64,000 nucleotides of DNA from Ardenticatenaceae bacterium (GTDB taxonomy: Bacteria > Chloroflexota > Anaerolineae > Promineifilales > Promineifilaceae), in NCBI GenBank assembly GCA_020634455.1, contig JACKBQ010000001.1:3534001-3598000 (forward strand). The letters run 5' to 3'. Positions 10,045 through 17,239 of the stretch are shown piece by piece. The notes beneath the pieces were generated by a model. It had not been told where the DNA came from, ran no database searches, and worked only from the letters and a program-made list of their open reading frames with translations. Each line of letters begins with the position of its first letter. Positions within the stretch are counted from its first letter, which is position 1. The position numbers were made by a program, and so were the translations under genes.

Positions 10045-10415
10045 CCTTAAATTTCCTTTCAGGGGATGGGCTTGATGTTAAGAAGCAATGTCATCACCCT
10101 GTGCCATGGATTGGCCTGGCCTATTGCAGTTTTAAAATAGACCAATAATCCTTTTTGTTACGATGGTGTTGTGTTTAGGGATTAATTTTTTATTCTGGCA
10201 ATAAAGGAGCCCTCCTTATTGTTTTATTTTAGGCAAAAGCATTGTCTTTATGTAAAAGCGGGAAAGCCCTTTAAATAAAACGAAGCCATTTCTCCCGCTT
10301 TTACTTGAGCAAACCACAGAGAAATCACTCTGTAGTTTTTAACGAACTTTCTGTGGTTTGCTTAATTACTCCTGCGGTTGTCTTCAGTCCTGAATTTTCG
10401 TGTTTGTGTGTATTG
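10045..10415. other. Gene-free leader with stem-loop repeats
   Basis: This 371-base stretch between two minus-strand GH16 genes holds no convincing gene. An inverted repeat GTAAAAGCGGGA...TCCCGCTTTTAC spans about 10252-10304. Next to it, TTGAGCAAACCACAGA (10305-10320) pairs with 10350-10365, a repeat family also seen at 12221 and 17175. A short hairpin lies at 10199-10221. The promoter of the giant GH16 gene should lie here, but I cannot place it with confidence. Confidence 0.7.
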
Positions 10416-11234
10416 TTAAATTGCGTGCACACAAACCCAATCAACCATCACTTTTGCCTGATTGTGTTTTATCTTTGTCATCGTTTCTTCGGGAAGACCG
10501 TAATAAGGTGCCTGCACACCGTTGGTCTTGAAGGGGTAAATGCCCCCTAAAGCAACGTTCAAAATCAGGAATTTGTCATTGTCGAATACCCAAGGGCCAA
10601 AGAAATTGATCATGGGGCACGTGGCGCGGTACATCACAAGTCCATCCACTCTGAATATGATTTGATCAGGTGCCCAGTCAACTGTGTAGGTATGCCAGGC
10701 GGTGGCATCGGTACCGTTCTGGAAAAATAGCTTATTGGCCAAACCGGCTTCGCCTGAGTAGCCAGGGCCGTGCACGGCACAGCCGATCCAGTCTGGCTCA
10801 CCGACATATTCCATCACGTCAATCTCGCCGGTTTCGGGCCAACGGCCGTTTCCCATCAGCCAAAAGGCAGGCCACAAACCCGCGCCAACAGGCAACTTCA
10901 TCCGTGCCGAAGCCGAACCGTAGGTAAAGTGGAATTTCTCTCTGGTATCAATTCGTCCAGAAATGAAGTCAAAGCATTGTCCGTCAGCGGTTTTGAACTG
11001 GGGCTGATAGCGTGGATGCAGGACCAGGACGTGGTTTTCTTTTCCGTCAGCATCCTGCATTCCGGTAATGTAAACCGTTTCGTCTGAATCCACGTATGCT
11101 TGCTGTTCATTGTTGACGACTGAACCAGTGATGCGCACATTCCATTTGGAACGATCCAGCTGCCCGGAGCTGAAATCATCAAAAAATAGCAAGGACGGGG
11201 TGGTTTGGTTCGGTAAATGATCAGGTAATAACAT
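10416..11234 (-). CDS. GH16 family glycoside hydrolase without signal peptide
   Basis: The 272-residue protein is essentially a single GH16 domain. The catalytic motif reads G-E137-I-D139-V-M-E142, with Glu137 the expected nucleophile and Glu142 the acid/base, and an HGPGYSG block follows as in the two neighbours. It likely cleaves beta-1,3-glucan. Unlike them, it starts MLLPDHLPNQ with no signal peptide or lipobox, so it is predicted to be cytosolic, unless a start was lost or an unusual export route is used. The upstream GH16 lipoprotein gene ends 22 bases away, so co-transcription is likely. Its stop lies 50 bases from a hairpin repeat. Confidence 0.88.
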   Translation of the reverse strand: MLLPDHLPNQTTPSLLFFDDFSSGQLDRSKWNVRITGSVVNNEQQAYVDSDETVYITGMQDADGKENHVLVLHPRYQPQFKTADGQCFDFISGRIDTREKFHFTYGSASARMKLPVGAGLWPAFWLMGNGRWPETGEIDVMEYVGEPDWIGCAVHGPGYSGEAGLANKLFFQNGTDATAWHTYTVDWAPDQIIFRVDGLVMYRATCPMINFFGPWVFDNDKFLILNVALGGIYPFKTNGVQAPYYGLPEETMTKIKHNQAKVMVDWVCVHAI

Positions 11235-11256
11235 CGCCCAGCCTCAAAGATTTCTT

Positions 11257-12186
11257 TCAGTTCGAAATTGGTTGATAAACCCGAACATAATCCACATAGA
11301 GGTTCTGGGGAAATTCTGTATCCAGGGCGATTGTGCCACCGAGGGTTCCGCCCAGGGCGAGGTTGAGAATGATGAAAAATGGTTGGTCAAAGACCCATTC
11401 TCGATCCCCAACCGCGTCGCGGCTCAGTTCAGAGTAAAGTTCTCCGTCATAAAACCAACGAATGCCGTCAACGTCCCATTCGACCGAGAATGTGTGGAAG
11501 TCGTCGGCGATGGGGTACTCCTGGCGGTTCCATTTGGTGAGCCCGCCCGCGCCAGCGTAGCCTGGCCCGTGGATGGTGCCCACAACCAGGTCCGGCTCTC
11601 GTCCAACATACTCCATGATGTCAATCTCACCGACGTTGGGCCAGGTGCTGTCGGCTGGATCGGCGGTATCACGGCCGAAATTATCACCGAGCATCCAGAA
11701 GGCGGGCCAGGTACCTACCCCGGCAGGCACTTTAATACGCGCTTCGATACGGCCGTACTGAAACGCCTGCAATCCCTGGGTCAAGATTCGCGCCGATGTG
11801 TAATATGAACCATCAAACTTTTCTTGCCTGGCTTCTATCACCAGTAGGCCATTCTCCAATCGGACGTTTTCAGGGCGGTCGGTGTAGTATTGCGCTTCGC
11901 CATTGCCCCAGCCGCCCGCGCCCAGGTCAAAGGTCCAATTCGCTGGGTTGAGGCTGTCGCCGTCAAATTCATCACTCCAGACAAGCTGCCAGCCTTCATC
12001 TTCGTATACAGGCATGGGATTCGGTGTGGCAATGGGCGTAGCGGTGGGAACGGCCGTTGGGGCAGGCGTGTCTGTTGGCAGAACCACTACCTCTGTGGGT
12101 GGGGCGGTCGGTTCCACCGGTTCTTCTGCCTGGCAGCCGATGAACAAGAAGGCAAAACATAGTAAGAGCAGAAACTTTATTTTCAT
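11257..12186 (-). CDS. GH16 family glucanase lipoprotein
   Basis: The start at 12186 is preferred because AGGGA lies at good spacing and the resulting signal peptide ends in a lipobox, LFIGC18. A Thr/Pro-rich linker (about 20-60) then leads to one GH16 domain with G-E187-I-D189-I-M-E192 as the catalytic core and WPAFWML and HGPGYAG blocks. The protein should be anchored outside the cytoplasmic membrane and cleave beta-1,3-type glucans. It lies downstream of the sugar transporter genes, beyond a strong hairpin at 12333-12372. The ORF could start 14 codons earlier, but that would spoil the signal peptide. Confidence 0.9.
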   Translation of the reverse strand: MKIKFLLLLCFAFLFIGCQAEEPVEPTAPPTEVVVLPTDTPAPTAVPTATPIATPNPMPVYEDEGWQLVWSDEFDGDSLNPANWTFDLGAGGWGNGEAQYYTDRPENVRLENGLLVIEARQEKFDGSYYTSARILTQGLQAFQYGRIEARIKVPAGVGTWPAFWMLGDNFGRDTADPADSTWPNVGEIDIMEYVGREPDLVVGTIHGPGYAGAGGLTKWNRQEYPIADDFHTFSVEWDVDGIRWFYDGELYSELSRDAVGDREWVFDQPFFIILNLALGGTLGGTIALDTEFPQNLYVDYVRVYQPISN

Positions 12187-12220
12187 AATCAACATTCCCT
12201 GAGTTGAACCAATGCCGATG

Positions 12221-12289
12221 CTAAGCAAATCACAGAAAGTAGCTTGAAAAACGAAGAACGAAGGGCGATTCCCCTGTGATTTGTTTAAG
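12221..12289. repeat. Imperfect inverted repeat, AAGCAAATCACAG family
   Basis: CTAAGCAAATCACAGA (12221-12236) pairs with CTGTGATTTGTTTAAG (12274-12289). It resembles the hairpins at 10305-10365 and 17175-17226 and lies in the leader of the GH16 lipoprotein gene. Confidence 0.6.
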
Positions 12290-12332
12290 TAAAAACCAAA
12301 TTTGCACTCAGCCTAATGCAAAATTTGCATAC

Positions 12333-12372
12333 AAGGCTGACGGCCGTATAGATGGATACGGCCGTCAGCCTT
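12333..12372 (-). terminator. 17-bp perfect hairpin between permease and GH16 lipoprotein genes
   Basis: AAGGCTGACGGCCGTAT (12333-12349) pairs perfectly with 12356-12372 around a six-base loop. Both arms contain the ACGGCCGT octamer. It follows the stop of the permease gene by about 40 bases. There is no long T run, so it may be a partial terminator or an mRNA 3'-end protector. Confidence 0.65.
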
Positions 12373-12410
12373 ACGAGAACGCGCAAAGGCCTGGACTTGT
12401 AATTGACGCG

Positions 12411-13268
12411 CTATCCTTTAACAGAACCTTCAGTCAATCCCGCAATGATGTAACGTTGCAAGAACATGAACAACACCAGCATCGGGATCATCAACATGAT
12501 TACGGCGGCGGCCAGCGCAGGCCAATTGCTGCCGTAAACCCCTTCAAAGACAATCAAACCACGGGTGATTGGGTAAAAGTCGTCGTTTGTTAGATAAATC
12601 GTGGGCAGGATTAGCTCATTCCAGATGCCGATGGCGTGCAGCACCGTGACCGTAGCGACGGCGGGTCGGATGAGCGGCAGGATAATTGTCAGGATATAGC
12701 GGACATAGCCGCACCCGTCCATCGCCGCTGATTCATCCAGTTCCTTAGGAATGGATTTGATGTAGTTCACCATGATGATGACGCCAATCGGGTTGATTAG
12801 GAAGAGCAAAATGTAGCCAATTCGCGTGTTGTATAGTCCCAAATGCAGGATTAACTGGAATTGGGGAATTAGTGCTGGCGGCAGGAACAAGGCAATCACG
12901 TAGAGGGTCAGAATGTACTTGCTATACCGTCCATAGCCCCGAGCAATGGGAAAAGCCAGAAACACGGTGGTAATGACGAAGATTGTGGTGGCAACGGCCG
13001 TATACAACGCCGAATTCAGCAAATAACCAGGAAAATTAGCCAGATTCCAGGCATCTACATAATTTTGGAAGTTTAGCGCTTCTGGCAGCCCCGTTGCGTT
13101 CCGAAAGAACTCTCCCAGCGATTTGAATGACGTGAGGAAAAGCATCAGGAGCGGGCCAATATAAAGCACGGCTACTACCGACAAGAACAAGTACGATCCA
13201 ATTTTTGCCCAGTTGAGGCGAGATAGACCGGATTGGTTTTGCAAATCTCTATTTGTTAACGTGCTCAT
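12411..13268 (-). CDS. Sugar ABC transporter permease, MalG type
   Basis: The 285-residue protein has six hydrophobic segments and the cytoplasmic EAA loop (PKELDESAAMDGCGYVRYI) that docks the ATPase in CUT1-family carbohydrate importers. It pairs with the MalF-type permease whose stop overlaps this start by one base (TAATG), indicating translational coupling. No ATPase gene is in the window, so a shared MsmK/UgpC-type ATPase elsewhere is probable. Flanking GH16 genes suggest glucan oligosaccharides as substrate, but that is inference. Confidence 0.92.
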   Translation of the reverse strand: MSTLTNRDLQNQSGLSRLNWAKIGSYLFLSVVAVLYIGPLLMLFLTSFKSLGEFFRNATGLPEALNFQNYVDAWNLANFPGYLLNSALYTAVATTIFVITTVFLAFPIARGYGRYSKYILTLYVIALFLPPALIPQFQLILHLGLYNTRIGYILLFLINPIGVIIMVNYIKSIPKELDESAAMDGCGYVRYILTIILPLIRPAVATVTVLHAIGIWNELILPTIYLTNDDFYPITRGLIVFEGVYGSNWPALAAAVIMLMIPMLVLFMFLQRYIIAGLTEGSVKG

Positions 13269-14209
13269 TATAAATACCTCTGCTCACGGCGATTAACGAT
13301 ATATTGCGCCGTAAAACCAATAATCAAAACCAGGAAAAACAAAACAATCGAGGCAGCGGCGGCAAAACCCTGGCGAAATGAGCTGGAAACAGACCCCGAT
13401 GCCTGGCCAAAACCTTGGGCAAACACAAGGTAACCAAGCACCTGCGTTCCCGGCCGATAGCCAATGAGCACTAGGAACAACTGCCAGGCTTGAAGAGAAC
13501 CGATGATATTCAGAAGAAAATTTGTATTGATGCTTGGGGTTAAAAGAGGCCAGGTGACATTTTTGAACAGCTGCCAGCGACCTGCGCCATCTATTCGACC
13601 GGCCTCATACAATTCGCTCGGAATCGTCTGTAAACCAGCCAGGAATATCACCATCGTTACCCCCATGTTGGCCCATATTTGCACGGCAATAACCCAGGCA
13701 AAGGCTGCATTGGGTTGCCCACCAAGAAATTCTGATTGCCCACCAAACAAAGCCAGCAGTTGGGCCACTGGGCCATTTCCTGGTAACAGAAATAGCTTCC
13801 ACATTAACCCCTGAATAGCTACCCCTAAAATTACTGGCAGGAAAAACAGCGTTCTAAAAAACGTTCGTCCCTTCAGATTTTGGTTCAATACAAGGGCAAC
13901 GATTAGCCCAAACGTAAACTGAATGAAGGTCACAAACACCATGAAAACCAGTGTTCGCTGTAGAGCATCAATATTGTCACGCGAGGCCACACCACGAAAA
14001 AGGAATTCTCGATAATTATCTAATCCAATCCAGTTGATTGTGGCTCCGCGAATGCCTGTTGCGTCTGTGAATGAATAGTAAGTTGTGGCAATAGACGGCC
14101 CCAAGGCAATGATCACGTACAAAAGAAACCCTGGTAAAAGCAGCAACAAGGGTGTTGCTTTCCTTAGGCGGCTCCCGCCGCTACCAAACAGGTTGGTGTC
14201 CATATTCAT
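13268..14209 (-). CDS. Sugar ABC transporter permease, MalF/UgpA type
   Basis: The 313-residue protein has an N-terminal membrane segment (LLLLLPGFLLYVIIALGPS) followed by five more. The EAA loop reads YEAGRIDGAGRWQLFKNVTWP. It is the first permease of a CUT1 carbohydrate importer, translated together with the MalG-type gene that overlaps its stop. A stem-loop at 14225-14259 separates it from the solute-binding protein gene upstream. No ACGGCCGT octamer occurs in this gene or in the binding-protein gene, which is unusual for the window. Confidence 0.92.
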   Translation of the reverse strand: MNMDTNLFGSGGSRLRKATPLLLLLPGFLLYVIIALGPSIATTYYSFTDATGIRGATINWIGLDNYREFLFRGVASRDNIDALQRTLVFMVFVTFIQFTFGLIVALVLNQNLKGRTFFRTLFFLPVILGVAIQGLMWKLFLLPGNGPVAQLLALFGGQSEFLGGQPNAAFAWVIAVQIWANMGVTMVIFLAGLQTIPSELYEAGRIDGAGRWQLFKNVTWPLLTPSINTNFLLNIIGSLQAWQLFLVLIGYRPGTQVLGYLVFAQGFGQASGSVSSSFRQGFAAAASIVLFFLVLIIGFTAQYIVNRREQRYL

Positions 14210-14224
14210 CCCTCCAAATATTTT

Positions 14225-14259
14225 AGAGATAGGCTTCTTGATAAGAGAAGCCTATCTCT
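14225..14259 (-). promoter_or_regulatory. Intercistronic stem-loop between binding protein and permease
   Basis: AGAGATAGGCTTCT (14225-14238) pairs perfectly with AGAAGCCTATCTCT (14246-14259) around a seven-base loop. On the transcribed minus strand no T run follows, so a role in 3'-end protection or partial attenuation fits better than full termination. Such hairpins often keep binding protein more abundant than permeases in ABC importer operons. Confidence 0.7.
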
Positions 14260-14289
14260 TTTATTTCGCTACTTAGCGGCTAGCCTGGT

Positions 14290-15675
14290 CTACTGGCTAT
14301 CAAGCCCAGCTTGCAGATCTGCCTGAGCCTGGTCGGCCAGAGCAGCAGCATCTTCCCATTCATTGAATGGCTTGAACCAGGCTGCGCCTTGTGAGGCGTT
14401 TGCCCACTGTCCGGCACCCTTTGGAGCAACCCAATATTGCTCAAAGCCAACGCGGTAGTTTTCCAAATAGGGGGCTACTTCCCGCCCAAGTTGGCTATCC
14501 AGAGTTGCTGTGGGCTGGGTCGGGATAAAGCCTACGGCATTAACGAACTCTTGATAATTGGCCGGTTCTGAGAACATAGCTAAGTAATCAACGGCAGCTT
14601 CCTGGTTGGGTGAATCGGCTGCAATGGCCCAGCCTTGGTCATATTTGCCAAACAAGTACTGGTTGTCTTCAGGATTGTCGCTGCCAGGGAAGGGGATGTA
14701 CGTCCATTCAAATTCTGGAGCGGCATCTTCAAGTGCTGGCGCTTGCCATACACCGGTAGGCATGAAGGCGACATCGCCAGCAGCGTAGCGCGCGGGAGCG
14801 GCATCGTGGGACAGACCGGTTACGCCACTTTCCAGCATTTGGGTGGCAAAGATTTGATACCGTTCAAAGAGTTCCAGGGATTTGTCATCGTTCCAGGTGA
14901 TGGTGCCAGTCCAGAGACCTTCCACCAGAGCGGCCTGGTCGGGGTATTCGGCCCCAAGCAAACCATACGCACCCACGAAGATAGGCCAACCATCGCCGCC
15001 ACCAGCGGTCATGCAAGAAAAGCCGGCAGCCGTGATAGCGTCACAAGCCGCGACGAGTTCGGTCCAGGTGGTGGGAATAGCTACGCCGACTTCGGCGAGA
15101 AGGTCTTTGTTTACAAACATACCGCTGTAGGAAACACGGCCCAGATTGATGGAATAGACTTTGCCGTTGTATGAACCGGCATCCTGGATGGTCGCCGTAT
15201 CATAGTTTTGCACAAAGGGTTGGTCGGTAATATCCAACAGAAGACCAGCCTCGATCAGCGTTTGCCAGGCGGGTGGCGTTACGTCGGTCATGTATGGTTG
15301 GGCTGCATTAGAGAAGCCAAAGATGTCAATAACATCAATATCATTGGCGGTTAGCCGGGTCTGGGTAACGGTGGCCAAATCGCCGGTTTCCACGACTGAC
15401 ATATCAACGGTTACATTGGGATAGGCAGCTTGGAATTTCTCATTGAATGCCTGCATGAATTCCACCATTGGGGGATTTTGATGGATGAGGACGCGGAGTG
15501 TAACTGGCTCGGCTTCTTCTGACGCAGCCTCTTCTGCGGGGGTGTCAGCTGCTGGAGCATCTGCCTCGGTTGAGGGGCTTTCTTCAGCCGGCTCATCGGC
15601 TCCGCCGCCACAGGCTATTAGCAGCGTGCCAAGAAGTAGCAAAAACAAGATGTGTAAAAATCTGATATTTTTCAT
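14290..15675 (-). CDS. Sugar ABC transporter solute-binding lipoprotein
   Basis: The 461-residue protein has a lipoprotein signal ending at LLIAC22. A low-complexity Glu/Ala/Pro/Ser linker to about residue 55 follows, then a family-1 extracellular solute-binding domain (RVLIHQNPPMVEFMQAFNEKF onward, with a TAGGGDGWP segment and many Trp/Tyr residues). It should capture a sugar outside the membrane and feed the two downstream permeases. It is the first gene of the minus-strand transport operon, whose promoter has a LacI-type operator at 15884-15901. The sugar is unknown; glucan oligosaccharides are inferred from neighbours. Confidence 0.92.
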   Translation of the reverse strand: MKNIRFLHILFLLLLGTLLIACGGGADEPAEESPSTEADAPAADTPAEEAASEEAEPVTLRVLIHQNPPMVEFMQAFNEKFQAAYPNVTVDMSVVETGDLATVTQTRLTANDIDVIDIFGFSNAAQPYMTDVTPPAWQTLIEAGLLLDITDQPFVQNYDTATIQDAGSYNGKVYSINLGRVSYSGMFVNKDLLAEVGVAIPTTWTELVAACDAITAAGFSCMTAGGGDGWPIFVGAYGLLGAEYPDQAALVEGLWTGTITWNDDKSLELFERYQIFATQMLESGVTGLSHDAAPARYAAGDVAFMPTGVWQAPALEDAAPEFEWTYIPFPGSDNPEDNQYLFGKYDQGWAIAADSPNQEAAVDYLAMFSEPANYQEFVNAVGFIPTQPTATLDSQLGREVAPYLENYRVGFEQYWVAPKGAGQWANASQGAAWFKPFNEWEDAAALADQAQADLQAGLDSQ

Positions 15676-15843
15676 TTTTCTCTCCTCCAGGGATCGATAG
15701 ATTTCAATTTATTTAGAAAGTGTTGGGCAACAAGCAAGAGCTGACTTGTGCCAGACAAAGTTGATGGCCGTTCATTTGCTCAAATCTGCCTTATATGCAC
15801 CTCCTTTTGGCTTTCTATTCAGTTGTGTTCGCCTGCGGAAATT

Positions 15844-15855
15844 GAAAGCGTTTTC
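15844..15855. promoter_or_regulatory. LacI-type operator, site 1
   Basis: GAAAGCGTTTTC is a near-palindrome with the central CG typical of LacI-family sites. It lies in the transport operon leader, about 43 bases downstream of site 2, and could serve as an auxiliary operator. Confidence 0.7.
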
Positions 15856-15883
15856 GCTATTTTGTGACATTAGCTGCGGTTTA

Positions 15884-15901
15884 TTTGAAAACGTTTTCAA
15901 A
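15884..15901. promoter_or_regulatory. LacI-type operator, site 2, on the transport promoter
   Basis: TTTGAAAACGTTTTCAAA is an 18-bp perfect palindrome. It directly abuts the predicted -10 box of the minus-strand promoter (15902-15907) and should cover the transcription start, so binding would block the operon. Confidence 0.85.
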
Positions 15902-15930
15902 ATAATAAACTAACCTGATGCATTTGTCAA
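15902..15930 (-). promoter_or_regulatory. Predicted sigma-70 promoter of the sugar transport operon
   Basis: On the minus strand TTGACA (15930-15925) and TATTAT (15907-15902) are separated by exactly 17 bases. The start would fall within operator site 2. The leader to the binding-protein start is then about 220 bases. Confidence 0.7.
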
Positions 15931-16014
15931 TATAGACAATTAAATTGACGTATATCTGTGAATAATGCACAGATTGGTTTTCTCTGGTAAGAGGCAGTAG
16001 AAGAAACGGCCGTC

Positions 16015-16042
16015 TGGTCAAGAAAACGTTTTCAGTTATAAT
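16015..16042 (+). promoter_or_regulatory. Predicted promoter of the LacI-family regulator gene
   Basis: A consensus TATAAT lies at 16037-16042 with a weak -35 (TGGTCA) about 16 bases upstream. The operator GAAAACGTTTTC at 16022-16033 sits in the spacer, which implies autoregulation. Confidence 0.6.
16022..16033. promoter_or_regulatory. LacI-type operator, site 3, in the regulator promoter
   Basis: GAAAACGTTTTC is a perfect 12-bp palindrome identical to the core of site 2. It lies between the predicted -35 and -10 of the regulator gene, 28 bases before its start codon. Confidence 0.82.
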
Positions 16043-16061
16043 ATCCCCTCCGAGGTAACTT

Positions 16062-17078
16062 ATGCCCAATAAAAAAATCACTATCGAAGATATTGCCCAG
16101 CAGGCAAATGTTTCCATTAGCACGGTCTCGCGGGTTTTGCGTAAAACAAGTGGTGTGGCCGCTGACAAACGAAAAGCGGTCTTGCAAGCCGTGTCCGATC
16201 TGGATTACCGTCCCAATGTGTTTGCCCAAAGTTTGGCCAGTGGGCAATCTATGACGATTGGGGTGGTGACCCATAATTTTGGCAGCCCGTTTTATGATGG
16301 TATTTTGCGGGGAATTTTGCAGGGGCTGGAAGGATCGGAGTATTCACCGCTGTTTGCAGACGGCCGTTGGGACAAAACTATTGAGCAGAATGCACTGCAA
16401 GCCTTTTTGGACCGTCGGGTGGATGGATTGATCTTCGTGGGCGGGCAGCTTTCGGAAGCGGAGATGGTGGAGGTGGCGCGAAAAACGCCGCTGATTTCGG
16501 TTGCAAGAATTATTGACGCACTCGCAGAGCAATGTATTCACATTGATAATTACCAGGCTGCCTATGAAATGACACGATATTTGCTGGACATGGGTCATCG
16601 CAACATTGCCCATATTACGGCCAAGATGCATTATCAGGAAACTGTATCGGATGTTTGGCAGCGGTATGCGGGCTATGAGCAAGCGTTGCAGGATGCGGGT
16701 ATTGCGGTTGATCCGGCGTTGGTGGTGGAAGGGAATTTGATGCAGCAGTCTGGGGCGATGGCGGTGGAGATGTTGCTGATGGGTAAACGGCCGTTCTCTG
16801 CCATATTTTCTGCAAATGACCAGATGGCTTTTGGCGCACGTCTGGCGCTATACCGGCGGGGGATTCGCGTGCCTGATGACATCTCTCTGACCGGCTTTGA
16901 TGATGAAATGACGGCTGCTTTTACCTTGCCGCCGCTGACGACGGTGCGGCAGCCATCGGTGGAGATGGGAGAGGCGGCCGCAACGGCCGTTCTGGACCTG
17001 ATTAATGGCGATACTGTAGCGGAGCAGCTGTTCAAGTGCCAGATTATTGTGCGCGAATCTGTCTCGCGGCTTCGATGA
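16062..17078 (+). CDS. LacI-family transcriptional regulator
   Basis: The 338-residue protein begins with a typical LacI helix-turn-helix (ITIEDIAQQANVSISTVSRV, about residues 6-25) and hinge region (YRPNVFAQSLASG). A periplasmic-binding-protein-like effector domain follows to the C-terminus. It is divergent from the sugar transport operon. The shared intergenic region holds three GAAA(A/G)CGTTTTC palindromes placed over both promoters, so it most likely represses the transport/GH16 genes and itself until a sugar ligand binds. The ligand is not known. Three ACGGCCGT octamers lie within the gene. Confidence 0.94.
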   Translation: MPNKKITIEDIAQQANVSISTVSRVLRKTSGVAADKRKAVLQAVSDLDYRPNVFAQSLASGQSMTIGVVTHNFGSPFYDGILRGILQGLEGSEYSPLFADGRWDKTIEQNALQAFLDRRVDGLIFVGGQLSEAEMVEVARKTPLISVARIIDALAEQCIHIDNYQAAYEMTRYLLDMGHRNIAHITAKMHYQETVSDVWQRYAGYEQALQDAGIAVDPALVVEGNLMQQSGAMAVEMLLMGKRPFSAIFSANDQMAFGARLALYRRGIRVPDDISLTGFDDEMTAAFTLPPLTTVRQPSVEMGEAAATAVLDLINGDTVAEQLFKCQIIVRESVSRLR

Positions 17079-17174
17079 GGTAGATGGCGCCCTCCGATAA
17101 TTTTTGTAAATACAATGTTTGTCTCATTGGCAAGAAGGATTCGGCAGATAGGAAACCAATTTTTGGCCGATAAC

Positions 17175-17226
17175 TTGAGTAAACCTCAGAGACAGGACTT
17201 CTCGCTATTTTCTGCGGTTTACTCAA
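17175..17226. terminator. Hairpin between convergent genes
   Basis: TTGAGTAAACCTCAGA (17175-17190) pairs with TCTGCGGTTTACTCAA (17211-17226) with one mismatch. It lies between convergent genes and belongs to the same repeat family as 10305-10365 and 12221-12289. Confidence 0.65.
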
Positions 17227-17239
17227 TCGTGTAGATTTT

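Noticed and set aside
15881..16168. A minus-strand frame over the LacI promoter region
   Set aside because: It covers operators, both promoters and the start of the regulator gene, and its translation resembles no protein.
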